Shown: one piece after another, positions 17,161 to 24,929 of the stretch
Position numbering within the stretch: position 1 is the stretch's first letter
Layout of the letters: each line of letters begins with the position of its first letter
Assembly (NCBI GenBank): GCA_016790695.1
Contig: JAEUOS010000059.1
Location: forward strand, 1 to 37,642
DNA: 37,642 nucleotides
Direction: 5' to 3'
From: Burkholderiales bacterium
GTDB taxonomy: Bacteria; Pseudomonadota; Gammaproteobacteria; Burkholderiales; JAEUOS01
Translations under genes and position numbers: made by a program
Notes under the pieces: model-generated
Databases searched by the model: none
What the model was told of the DNA's origin: nothing
What the model saw: the letters and a program-made list of their open reading frames with translations, nothing else

Positions 17161-18216
17161 ATGACCACCATCACCCTCTCCGGCATCGACAAGTCGTTCG
17201 GCGCGGTGCGCATCGTGCGCGACCTCAACCTGACCGTCGCCGACCGCGAGTTCCTGGTGCTGCTCGGTCCCTCGGGCTGCGGCAAGACCACCACCATGCG
17301 CATGGTGGCGGGCCTCGAGCACCCGACGCTCGGGGAGATCGCCTTCGACGGCGTGCGCATCAACGAGGTGCCGACCCAGCGCCGCGACGTCGCCATGGTG
17401 TTCCAGAACTACGGCCTGTATCCGCACATGAGCGTGGCGCAGAACATCGCCTATCCGCTGAAGCTGCGCGGCGTGCCGGCCGCGGAGCGCGAGCGCCTGG
17501 TCGCGCGCGCGGCGGAGCGCGTCGAGCTGACGCCCTACCTCGCGCGCATGCCGCGCGAGCTCTCCGGCGGCCAGCGCCAGCGCGTCGCGCTGGCGCGTTC
17601 CATCGTGCGCAAGCCGCGCGTGTTCCTGATGGACGAGCCGCTGTCGAACCTCGACGCCAAGCTGCGGGTGGTGGCGCGCGCGCAGATCAAGCACCTCGCG
17701 CAGGAGCTCGAGGTGACCACGATCTACGTCACCCACGACCAGGTCGAGGCGATGACGCTCGCGCACCGCGTCGCGGTCATGCGCGACGGCGTGATCCACC
17801 AGCTGGGCGCGCCCGCGGAGATCTACAACGACCCGGCCGACGCCTTCGTCGCCGGCTTCATCGGCAACCCGGCGATGAACCTGGTCGATGTCGAGGCCGA
17901 GGGCGCCGGCGTGCGGGCCGAGGGCGGCCTGGCGATCGCGCTCGCCGCGCCGCGCCCCGGGCGCCTGACGCTGGGCGCGCGCGCCGAGGACATGCGCATC
18001 GTGCCGGCTTCCGAGGCGCATTTCCAGGCGCCGGTCTACACCTTCGAGCTGCTCGGCGAGGCCACCATGGCGACGGTGATGGTCGGCCACACGCTGGTGG
18101 CGATCAAGGCGCCCAAGGACCTGCGCCTGGAGCCCGACACGCGCATCGGCGTGCGCTTCGATCCGGCGCGCCTGTTCTGGTTCGACGCCGCCTCCGGCGC
18201 GCGGGTGCGCGCATGA
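17161..18216 (+). CDS. ABC transporter ATP-binding protein (MalK/UgpC type)
   Basis: A 351-residue ATPase with Walker A GPSGCGKTT (from residue 36), Q-loop Q82, signature LSGGQRQR (from 134), Walker B VFLMDEP (from 154, catalytic E159) and switch H192 in YVTHD. The C-terminal third is the TOBE/regulatory domain found in MalK and UgpC. It energises the two permeases encoded just upstream. The stop codon is followed at once by the first arm of a large inverted repeat (18216-18248), so transcription or mRNA processing may change here before the cupin gene. Confidence 0.94.
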   Translation: MTTITLSGIDKSFGAVRIVRDLNLTVADREFLVLLGPSGCGKTTTMRMVAGLEHPTLGEIAFDGVRINEVPTQRRDVAMVFQNYGLYPHMSVAQNIAYPLKLRGVPAAERERLVARAAERVELTPYLARMPRELSGGQRQRVALARSIVRKPRVFLMDEPLSNLDAKLRVVARAQIKHLAQELEVTTIYVTHDQVEAMTLAHRVAVMRDGVIHQLGAPAEIYNDPADAFVAGFIGNPAMNLVDVEAEGAGVRAEGGLAIALAAPRPGRLTLGARAEDMRIVPASEAHFQAPVYTFELLGEATMATVMVGHTLVAIKAPKDLRLEPDTRIGVRFDPARLFWFDAASGARVRA

Positions 18217-18288
18217 GCGCTTCCGCCCGGCCGCCCGAAGGAAGCGCTCCTCCTCCCTTGGGGAGGATGTCACGCAGTGACAGGAGGG
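18216..18288 (+). repeat. REP-like block of three nested hairpins
   Basis: Three perfect inverted repeats follow one another: AGCGCTTCC/GGAAGCGCT (18216-18224 and 18240-18248, 15-base loop), TCCTCCC/GGGAGGA (18251-18257 and 18261-18267, 3-base loop) and TGTCAC/GTGACA (18268-18273 and 18277-18282, 3-base loop). A GGAGGG tail (18283-18288) could pair alternatively with the pyrimidine tract. Such pyrimidine/purine hairpin pairs with TGTCACGCAGTGACA resemble dispersed intergenic repeats of proteobacteria. Only one copy is present in this window. It lies between ATPase and cupin genes and may attenuate or stabilise the mRNA. Confidence 0.6.
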
Positions 18289-18343
18289 TAGTCCAGTGAG
18301 CGGTCCGCCGGCCGTCCCGATTGACGATTGCAGGAGCATTGAC

Positions 18344-19480
18344 ATGATCACCCGCGAGGCGCTCGAGGCGCGCCACATCCCGTTCTCCAGCCTGCGCTAC
18401 ACCACCGAGGCGTTCATCGACTACTGCATCCCGGGCTGCAACCCGAAGTACAACTACGCGCTGATCGGCTCCGGCGTCGCGCAGAACCCGAAGCAGCCGG
18501 TCAACCTGCGCGACCGCCACGGATTCCAGGTCGGCGCGGTGTCGATGCCGCACGGCAAGACCAATCCGCCGCACATGCATTTCACCTGCGAGGTGTTCAT
18601 CTGCGTGCGCGGCGACTGGCGCATCGAGTGGGGCTTCAATCCCGATCCGTCGGCGGCGGCGATCGGCGCCGGCGACCTGGTCTCGGTGCCGACCTGGATC
18701 TACCGCAGCTTCACCAACGTCGGCGTCGACGACGGCTTCATGTTCACCGCGCTCGGCGGCGACGCGACCGGCGGCGTGCTCTGGGGGCCGAGCACCATCG
18801 CCGCCGCCGCCGAGAACGGCGTCTACCTGACCGAGGACTACCGGATGATCGACGTGCGGCGCGACGGCCCGCTGCCGCCGGACGTGCGCCTGCTGCAGCC
18901 GATGACGCCGGCGGAGATCGCCGCGCTGCGGCGCTGGTCGCCCGCGGAGATGGCCGGGCGCATCGTGCGCTTCGCCGATCTCGCCTGGTCGCGCCACGGC
19001 TTCCTCGACTCGACCCTGCCCGGCGGCGGCGCGCAGCTGGCGCCGGCGATCGGCCTGGGGATCACCGGCGACCGCGACGCGCAGGCGCCGGTGACCAACG
19101 CGCACGGCCTGTCGATCGAGTGGCTGCGCATTCCGCCGGGCGGCGCGGTGGCGCGCCACCTGCTCGCCGAGAAGCAGGTGGTCATCGTCAGGGCGGGCGC
19201 GGTCGGCCTCGAGATCGAGGCCGCCGACGGCAACGCGACCTACACGCTCGGCGGCAGCGAGCGCGCCTGGGACAGCTTCGCCATTCCCGGCGACTGCTGG
19301 CGCCGGCTCGTCAATGCCGGCCCGGGCGAGGCCGTCGCCCTGCTGATGACCGCCGGCGACCATCGCAAGCGCGTGCGCTGGGACGATGGTGTCGTCGCTG
19401 CCGCTGCGGCGGCAGGGCTGGCGATCGACGCCGACGGCTTCGTCGCCCCGAAGCGCTTCGTCGACCGCGCCCAGCGCTGA
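18344..19480 (+). CDS. bicupin-domain protein
   Basis: A 378-residue protein with two cupin barrels. The first contains H77, H79 and E83 in PPHMHFTCEVFICVRG, an exact fit to the cupin motif HxHx3Ex6G, so it probably binds a metal ion. The second (about 260-350) has ARHLLAEKQVVIVRAG, which keeps only part of the metal site. Bicupins include dioxygenases, isomerases and oxalate decarboxylases. ATG 18344 has AGGAG seven bases upstream and gives a natural N-terminus. GTG 18296 also has a ribosome site, but it lies against the repeat block and adds 16 non-conserved residues. It is 32 bases ahead of the aldolase. Role in the pathway unknown, perhaps sugar isomerisation or oxidative cleavage. Confidence 0.85.
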   Translation: MITREALEARHIPFSSLRYTTEAFIDYCIPGCNPKYNYALIGSGVAQNPKQPVNLRDRHGFQVGAVSMPHGKTNPPHMHFTCEVFICVRGDWRIEWGFNPDPSAAAIGAGDLVSVPTWIYRSFTNVGVDDGFMFTALGGDATGGVLWGPSTIAAAAENGVYLTEDYRMIDVRRDGPLPPDVRLLQPMTPAEIAALRRWSPAEMAGRIVRFADLAWSRHGFLDSTLPGGGAQLAPAIGLGITGDRDAQAPVTNAHGLSIEWLRIPPGGAVARHLLAEKQVVIVRAGAVGLEIEAADGNATYTLGGSERAWDSFAIPGDCWRRLVNAGPGEAVALLMTAGDHRKRVRWDDGVVAAAAAAGLAIDADGFVAPKRFVDRAQR

Positions 19481-19512
19481 GCCCCCGTTGCGCAGACCGA
19501 CACGGAGATCCC

Positions 19513-20286
19513 ATGCAAGCCCAACACCCGCTGGACACCCGACTTCCCGAGATGATGCGCAGCGGCCGCCGCCTGCGCGGCATCTTCAACGGCCTGCCGG
19601 CGCCGGCGATCGTCGAGATGTGCGCCTACGCCGGCTTCGCGTTCGTGATCATCGACAACGAGCACGGCAGCGCCGACCTGCAGACCACCGAGCACATGCT
19701 GCGCGCGGCGCGCGGCAGCGGCATCATTCCGCTGGTGCGCTGCCTCGAGCACGACATCCCGCGCATCCTCGACATGGGCGCCTCCGGCGTGCAGATCCCG
19801 ATGGTCAACACCGCCGCCGATGCCGAGCGCCTGGTGCGCCGGGTGCGCTATCCGCTGCCGGGCGGCGGCGGCGGCGCGCGCGGCAGCGCGTTCAGCTCGC
19901 GCGCTGCCGGCTATGGCGCCTTCGGCGGGCCGGCGCACACCGCGCGCAGCAACGACGGCATCGCGCTGGTGGTGATGATCGAGACCCCGGAAGGGGTGGA
20001 CAACGCCGGCGCCATCGCCGCCGTCCCGGGGGTCGACGCGGTGTTCATCGGTCCGAACGACCTCTCGCACAGCATGGGCCACGAGAACCGCTGGACCGAC
20101 GCGCCGGTGCAGCAGGCGATCGAACGCGCGCTCAAGGCGGTGGCGGCGGCCGGCAACTGCCCCGGCATCCTCGCCACCAGCGCGGCCGACGAGGAGCGCT
20201 ACGCGGCCTGGGGAGCGCGCTATTTCGCCAACGTGGCCTCGGGCATCATCACGCAGGCGCTGCGCCAGGCTGCCAGGCCGGCCTGA
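19513..20286 (+). CDS. HpcH/HpaI family class II aldolase (2-oxo-3-deoxy acid type)
   Basis: A 257-residue TIM-barrel aldolase related to 2-dehydro-3-deoxyglucarate aldolase (GarL) and HpaI. It keeps H51 in DNEHG, R76 in PLVRC, metal ligands E157 (IETPEG) and D183 (IGPNDL), and the GVQIPMVNT strand. Family enzymes reversibly cleave 2-oxo-4-hydroxy acids to pyruvate and an aldehyde. As the last gene of the plus-strand operon, it would split the oxidised sugar acid made by the upstream dehydrogenases. GGAG lies six to seven bases before the ATG. It converges on the ThDP enzyme gene with a 30-base gap containing a hairpin. Confidence 0.92.
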   Translation: MQAQHPLDTRLPEMMRSGRRLRGIFNGLPAPAIVEMCAYAGFAFVIIDNEHGSADLQTTEHMLRAARGSGIIPLVRCLEHDIPRILDMGASGVQIPMVNTAADAERLVRRVRYPLPGGGGGARGSAFSSRAAGYGAFGGPAHTARSNDGIALVVMIETPEGVDNAGAIAAVPGVDAVFIGPNDLSHSMGHENRWTDAPVQQAIERALKAVAAAGNCPGILATSAADEERYAAWGARYFANVASGIITQALRQAARPA

Positions 20287-20294
20287 GCCGGCGC

Positions 20295-20308
20295 CCGCGA
20301 AGTCGCGG
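20295..20308. terminator. short hairpin between convergent genes, possible terminator
   Basis: CCGCGA and TCGCGG form an inverted repeat in the 30-base gap between the aldolase and ThDP enzyme stops. There is no T-tract on either side, so intrinsic termination is doubtful. Confidence 0.25.
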
Positions 20309-20316
20309 CCGCGCGT

Positions 20317-21987
20317 TCACGGCGCGATCTTCCGCTTGAGCGCGCGCGCGAGCGGGCGCGGCAGGCCGGGCAGCGCGCGCAGCAGCCACGGCAGGACCCT
20401 GCGCTTGGCGCCCGAAAGGGATTCCGGCACCACCGCCTCGATCAGGTGCGGTCCGGGATGGGCGAACGCGTACTCCAGCGCCTTGCAGAAGCCTTCGGCG
20501 TCATCCGTGCGCACCGCATGCACCCCCATGCCCTGCGCCATGCGCGCGAAGTCCAGCGCCGGTCCGCCCAGGGCGAGCTGCGCGCGCGCCTTCGGACCGA
20601 TCTCCGCGGCGCCCACCCGCTCGAGCTCGACATTGAGCACCGAATACGAGGCGTTGTTGAAGATGATCGCGGTGACGTTCAGGTGCTCGCGCGCGAGCGT
20701 CCACAGCGACTGGATGGTGTACATCGCCGAGCCGTCGCCGATCAGCGCGAGCACCGGGCGCGCCGGGCAGGCGATGGCCGCGCCGATCGATCCGGGCAGG
20801 CCCTGCCCGATCGCGCCGCCGGTGAGGGTGATCAGGTCGTGGCGCGGCGCGCCGGCGGTCATGGCCCCGAGCATCAGGCCCGAGGTGATCGCCTCGTCGA
20901 TCAGGATGGTGTCGGCAGGCATCAGGTGGCCCACCGCCTTGCACACCTTGGCGGCGGTCAGGCGCCCGCGCGGGCGGCCCGGCCGCACCTCGGGCTGCAG
21001 CGCCGGCGCTGCGTTGGCGGCGCCGAGCGATTGCGCCAGCTTCTCCAGGCTGGCGCGGGCATCCTGCGCGGGCGCGGACAAGGTGTGGACCGTGCACGTC
21101 CCCGGCACCAGGTAACTCTTCTTGCCGGGATAGGCGAAGAACGACACCGGCGCCTTGGCGTCCACCAGGATCAGGTGCGCGATGTCCGCGAGCTGCAGTT
21201 CGGCCATTTCGGCCAGATAGGCGATCCGTTCGGTGGCGGGCAGCCCGGCACCGCGCTCCAGGCGCGTGGGAAACACCTCGGCGAACAGCTTCACGCCGCA
21301 GTGGGCCGCCAGGCGGCCGGCCGCCAGCAGCGCGGGCGCGCGCAGGGCCTGCCCGCCCAGCAGCAGCGCGCACTTCGCGCCCGAGCGCACCGCGCTGGCC
21401 ACCGCCTCCACGTCCGCGTCCGGCGCGGCGGCGGCAGCCGGTGCCGCGACGGGCGGGGAGGGCACGCCGCCCGCGCCCCACGACACGTCGGCAGGCAGGA
21501 TCAGCGTGGCGACCTGGCCCGGCGGGCCCTGCGCGGCCGCCACGGCGGCAGCGGCGTCGCGGCCGAGGTCGGCGGTGGTTCCGGCGGTGCGCATGAAGCC
21601 GGGCGAGACGTTGCGCGCCACGGTCTCGATGTCGGACTGCAGCTGGGCGTCGTACTGCGTGTGGAAGGTGGCGTGGTCGCCGACGATGTTGACCACCGGC
21701 ACCTTGCCCTTGCGCGCGTTGTGCAGGTTGGCCAGCCCGTTGCCCAGGCCGCAGCCAAGGTGCAGCAGGGTGGCGGCGGGCTTGCCGGCCATGCGCGCGT
21801 AGCCGTCGGCGGCGCCGGTGGCGACGCCCTCGAACAGCGTCAGCACCGCGCGCATCCGCGGCTCGCCGTCGAGCGCGGCGACGAAGTGCATCTCGCTGGT
21901 GCCGGGATTGGTGAAGCAGACCTCGATGCCGGCATCGGCCAGGGTCTGCAGGAGGGACTGCGCGCCGTTCATGGACGGGGTGTGCAT
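20317..21987 (-). CDS. thiamine diphosphate-dependent enzyme (acetolactate synthase/benzoylformate decarboxylase-like)
   Basis: A 556-residue protein with the three-domain layout of POX/ALS-type enzymes. The catalytic Glu is E53 in LTLFEGVATGAADGYAR. The central domain is followed by the ThDP motif GDGSAMYTIQSLW...FNNASY. The C-terminal tail RRVLPWLLRALPGLPRPLARALKRKIAP is basic and amphipathic, which may indicate membrane contact. Such enzymes decarboxylate 2-oxoacids or join the resulting carbanion to an acceptor. ATG 21987 follows GGAGGA by about ten bases, and a second ATG at 21972 is possible. It lies 20 bases behind a FAD-dependent oxidoreductase and is probably co-transcribed with it. 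It faces the aldolase, whose product could be pyruvate. Substrate uncertain. Confidence 0.88.
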   Translation of the reverse strand: MHTPSMNGAQSLLQTLADAGIEVCFTNPGTSEMHFVAALDGEPRMRAVLTLFEGVATGAADGYARMAGKPAATLLHLGCGLGNGLANLHNARKGKVPVVNIVGDHATFHTQYDAQLQSDIETVARNVSPGFMRTAGTTADLGRDAAAAVAAAQGPPGQVATLILPADVSWGAGGVPSPPVAAPAAAAAPDADVEAVASAVRSGAKCALLLGGQALRAPALLAAGRLAAHCGVKLFAEVFPTRLERGAGLPATERIAYLAEMAELQLADIAHLILVDAKAPVSFFAYPGKKSYLVPGTCTVHTLSAPAQDARASLEKLAQSLGAANAAPALQPEVRPGRPRGRLTAAKVCKAVGHLMPADTILIDEAITSGLMLGAMTAGAPRHDLITLTGGAIGQGLPGSIGAAIACPARPVLALIGDGSAMYTIQSLWTLAREHLNVTAIIFNNASYSVLNVELERVGAAEIGPKARAQLALGGPALDFARMAQGMGVHAVRTDDAEGFCKALEYAFAHPGPHLIEAVVPESLSGAKRRVLPWLLRALPGLPRPLARALKRKIAP

Positions 21988-22007
21988 GGCAGGGTGTTCC
22001 TCCGGTG

Positions 22008-23627
22008 TCAGCGCGCGCCGCGGCCGTGGATGAAGGAGCGCGCGGCGGCGCGCGCGGTCAGGATGCAGCCGGGCAGGAACGTGCCTTCGAGCGAGCGCTT
22101 GCCGTTGGCGCCGCCGCCGCCGAAGCCGGCCGCCTCCCCCGCGCAGTAGAGCCCGTCCACCGGCCGGTCCGCGCCGTCGAGCACGCGGCTCTGCAGGTCG
22201 GTGCGAAGGCCGCCCAGGCTCTTGCGCGTGATGAGCTGGGTCTGGATCGCGATGTACGGCCCGGCGCCCGGCATCTGCAGCGGCGCCGGCTTGCAGGTGC
22301 GCAGCCGGTCCGGCCCCCACTGGCGCGCGTGCAGGATGCGGCGGATCTGGTCGTCGTTGTGCAGGCGGCCGCCGCGGTCGAAATTGGCGTCGAACGCGTC
22401 GGCCGTGGCCTGGAGCACCGCGGGGTCGACGTCGTGCGACGCGGTGAGCGCGTTCATCTTCGCGGCCAGCCCGGCCAGCGTGTCATCGATCAGGAAGTGG
22501 CGGCTCTCCGCGGCCATCTGCCGCACCAGGCGGTGGTTGCCCAGCAGGGTCTCCTTGAGGAACAGCGGGAACTGCATGTCGCGGATGCGCTGGTTGTGCT
22601 CGGCGCCGGAGATCGCGAACTCCCTGGCCGCGATGCGCCAGTTGAGCAGGTGCCAGGTCCAGGGCTTCTCCTGGGCGGCCACGCGCTGGCACAGCCAGTG
22701 GGTGTCGAAGCCGGTCACCAGCGGCTCGGGGCCGATGCGCTCGCCCTTGTGGTCCAGCCACAGCGCCGACTTGCACGGAATGATCGACAGTCCGTGCCCC
22801 TCGAAGTGCGGAAACGGGTGCGGAAAGCCGGCCGCGTAGTTCCACATCTCGCCCGCATGGGTGATGCGCGCGTCGAGGTGGTCGGCCGCCCAGTGGTGCA
22901 GGCGGCCGTCGGCGAACGGGTGCGCGCCGTTGAGCATGGCCCTGGGCAGCGGACGATCGCGCGGCCAGTTGGCGCGGCATTCCGCGTGGCCGCCGTTGAT
23001 GCCGCCCATCGCCAGCACCACCACCGGCGCCTGCAGGCGCGTTTCCGCGCCGGACGCCTCGTCGACCGCCACGGCCCCGGCGAGGCGGCCCCCCTGCCGG
23101 TCGAGCGCGATGACGCGGTGGCGGTGCAGCAGCGTGAGGCGCCCGCCGCTGTCGGCGCCGCGCACCGCCGCGATCATGCGCTGCGCGAGCGCGCGCGAGG
23201 TGCCCCAGACGATGTGATAGCGCGGCACGCTGTTGCCGTCGCCGTGCCGCCCGCGCTCGACCCAGTTCACCGCGGGCATGAAGCGCACGCCTTCGCCGGC
23301 CAGCCAGTCGTAGACATCGCGGCGCGAGTGCTCGACGTAGTGGCGGGCCCACTGCATGGGCCAGGTGTCGGCCGGATCGAGTTCGCCGAAGCGCAGCCAG
23401 TCGCGCAGCGCGCGCTCCGGGGAGTCGGCGATCTTCATGCGCGCCTGCAGCGGCGTGCCCACCAGGGCCATGCCGCCGAACGCCCACAGCGCCAGGCCGC
23501 CGAGGCGCTCGGGCGTGTCGCGGTCGACCAGGGTCACGCGCAGGCCCGCGCGCAGCGCCTCGAGTGCGGTGACCAGGCCGGCCAGGCCGGCGCCGACGAC
23601 GAGGACATCGGATGCGGGAGCGGTCAT
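22008..23627 (-). CDS. FAD-binding dehydrogenase (fumarate reductase/3-ketosteroid dehydrogenase-like)
   Basis: A 539-residue flavoprotein. The N-terminal DVLVVGAGLAGLVTALEALRAG binds the FAD ADP moiety. The end GFGGGGANGKRSLEGTFLPGCILTAR closes the FAD domain in the way seen in PRK12834-type putative FAD-binding dehydrogenases. The intervening part has the capping-domain arrangement of the fumarate reductase family. There is no signal peptide, so it is likely cytoplasmic or peripheral. ATG 23627 has AAGGAG about nine bases upstream. It is the first gene of a two-gene minus-strand unit with the ThDP enzyme and is divergent from a TctC gene. It probably introduces or reduces a C=C bond next to a carbonyl. 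Confidence 0.88.
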   Translation of the reverse strand: MTAPASDVLVVGAGLAGLVTALEALRAGLRVTLVDRDTPERLGGLALWAFGGMALVGTPLQARMKIADSPERALRDWLRFGELDPADTWPMQWARHYVEHSRRDVYDWLAGEGVRFMPAVNWVERGRHGDGNSVPRYHIVWGTSRALAQRMIAAVRGADSGGRLTLLHRHRVIALDRQGGRLAGAVAVDEASGAETRLQAPVVVLAMGGINGGHAECRANWPRDRPLPRAMLNGAHPFADGRLHHWAADHLDARITHAGEMWNYAAGFPHPFPHFEGHGLSIIPCKSALWLDHKGERIGPEPLVTGFDTHWLCQRVAAQEKPWTWHLLNWRIAAREFAISGAEHNQRIRDMQFPLFLKETLLGNHRLVRQMAAESRHFLIDDTLAGLAAKMNALTASHDVDPAVLQATADAFDANFDRGGRLHNDDQIRRILHARQWGPDRLRTCKPAPLQMPGAGPYIAIQTQLITRKSLGGLRTDLQSRVLDGADRPVDGLYCAGEAAGFGGGGANGKRSLEGTFLPGCILTARAAARSFIHGRGAR

Positions 23628-23706
23628 GCGGTCGGTCTCCTTCGGGGGGCCCCGGTGCGGGCGGCGCCGGACAGAGGGTACACAACATCCGGGTGCCTCC
23701 GGTCCC

Positions 23707-23730
23707 GGCGCCGGTCGGCGCACCGGCGCC
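23707..23730. promoter_or_regulatory. perfect 9-bp inverted repeat in divergent intergenic region
   Basis: GGCGCCGGT (23707-23715) and ACCGGCGCC (23722-23730) flank six bases in the gap between the divergent FAD-enzyme and TctC genes. It could be an operator or a cruciform. It is GC-rich, so chance occurrence is possible. Confidence 0.3.
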
Positions 23731-23763
23731 CCGGCCCGCAGCGGGAGCGGGCACGATCAACTG

Positions 23764-23795
23764 TGCTATTTTTCGAGCGTGGTTCCCGACCACGC
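23764..23795 (+). promoter_or_regulatory. extended -10 promoter with adjoining inverted repeat
   Basis: TGCTATTTT (23764-23772) is an extended -10 element in the only AT-rich patch of this gap, about 95 bases before the TctC ATG. No -35 is apparent, as allowed for extended -10 promoters. Five bases later GCGTGGT/ACCACGC (23777-23783 and 23789-23795) makes a 7-bp inverted repeat over the expected start site, a plausible operator. Confidence 0.4.
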
Positions 23796-23866
23796 GCGCC
23801 GCGCGCATGCGGCCCCGCCGTGATGCGGGCGCGCGTTCCCTGACATCGCTTCCCCGAGGTGCTTCC

Positions 23867-24919
23867 ATGGCGTCGACCCGCCGCCCCCTGCCCGTCGAGG
23901 GTCCCGACGTTCGCGCGCGCCGCGGCGCGCTCGGACGGCTTGCCGCCGCGGCCGCAAGCCTGGCCGTGCCGGGCCTGGCCGCGACCGGCGCGACACCCGC
24001 GTTCGCGCAGGCGGCCGGCGGCGCCTGGCCCAGCCGGCCGATCCGCCTGATCCATCCGTGGGCGGCCGGCGGCGGCGGGGACATCGTCTCGCGCCTGCTG
24101 TCGGAGCGCATGCAGGTCGAACTGGGCCAGCCCGTGGTGGTCGAGAACCGCCCGGGCGCGGGCGGCAACATCGGCGCGCAGCTCGCGGCGCGCCAGCCCG
24201 CCGACGGCTACACCATCATGACCACCGCCGGCGGCTTCGCGATCGCGCCGTCCCTGTTCAAGAGCCTCGGCTACGATCCGGTCAAGGACTTCGTGCCGGT
24301 CACCAAGATGGCGGTCGCGCCGCTGCTGGTGCTGGTGCGCGCCGATTCGCCGCTGCGCACGATTGCCGACCTGGTCGCGCTGGCGAAGAAGGAGCCCAAC
24401 GGCGTGAGCTACGGGTCGTTCGGCGTCGGCTCGCCATCGCACATGATCGGCGAGAGCATCAACCGGCAGGCCGGCATCGCGATGACCCACGTGCCCTTTT
24501 CCGCCGGCAACGCGGGCACCAACCTGCAGGGCGGGCAGATCACCGTGGCCATCCTCGACGCGCTGTCGCAGACGCCCCAGGTGAAGGCGGGCAAGCTGCG
24601 TGCGCTCGCGCTGAACGGCACCCAGCGCCTGCCGGCGCTGCCCGACGTGCCGACGCTCACCGAGTCCGGCCTCCCGTTCGACCTGGTCGGCTGGCACGGC
24701 ATGTTCGCGCCGGCCGGCACGCCGCGCGAGATCGTCGAGCGGCTCAATCGCGTCGTCAACCAGATCATCGCGCAGCCCGAGGTCAGGACGCGCCTGTTCG
24801 ACCTGGCGATGTTCCCGGTGCAGCCCGCGACGACGCCCGAGCAGTGGGGCGCGATGTTCCGGCGCGACGTGCAGGCCTGGGGCGAACTGGTGAAGGGTGC
24901 CGGCATCACGCCGGGCTGA
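23867..24919 (+). CDS. TctC/Bug-family periplasmic substrate-binding protein
   Basis: A 350-residue exported binding protein with a long leader (basic region RARRGALGRL, hydrophobic core, cleavage near AFAQ-A). Bug features are WPSRPIRLIHPWAAGGGGDIVSRLLSERM, VENRPGAGGNIGAQ, PADGYTIM and, at the ligand loop, THVPFSAGNAGTNLQGGQ instead of the usual VPYKGSAP. The substitution in that loop suggests a different ligand from the other TctC proteins here. ATG 23867 follows GAGGTG. The gene is ten bases upstream of the hydrolase-SnoaL fusion, so the two are likely co-expressed: uptake of an ester or lactone followed by hydrolysis is a reasonable inference. Confidence 0.92.
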   Translation: MASTRRPLPVEGPDVRARRGALGRLAAAAASLAVPGLAATGATPAFAQAAGGAWPSRPIRLIHPWAAGGGGDIVSRLLSERMQVELGQPVVVENRPGAGGNIGAQLAARQPADGYTIMTTAGGFAIAPSLFKSLGYDPVKDFVPVTKMAVAPLLVLVRADSPLRTIADLVALAKKEPNGVSYGSFGVGSPSHMIGESINRQAGIAMTHVPFSAGNAGTNLQGGQITVAILDALSQTPQVKAGKLRALALNGTQRLPALPDVPTLTESGLPFDLVGWHGMFAPAGTPREIVERLNRVVNQIIAQPEVRTRLFDLAMFPVQPATTPEQWGAMFRRDVQAWGELVKGAGITPG

Positions 24920-24929
24920 TCTGCGAGAC

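Noticed and set aside
18296..18343. GTG at 18296 as start of the bicupin
   Set aside because: It has a possible ribosome site, but that site is the tail of the repeat block and the extra 16 residues look unconserved. ATG 18344 has its own AGGAG.
16261..18378. Long minus-strand open frame antisense to the ABC permease and ATPase genes
   Set aside because: Its translation is His/Arg/Asp-rich without any family motif, while the plus-strand frames carry clear transporter signatures.
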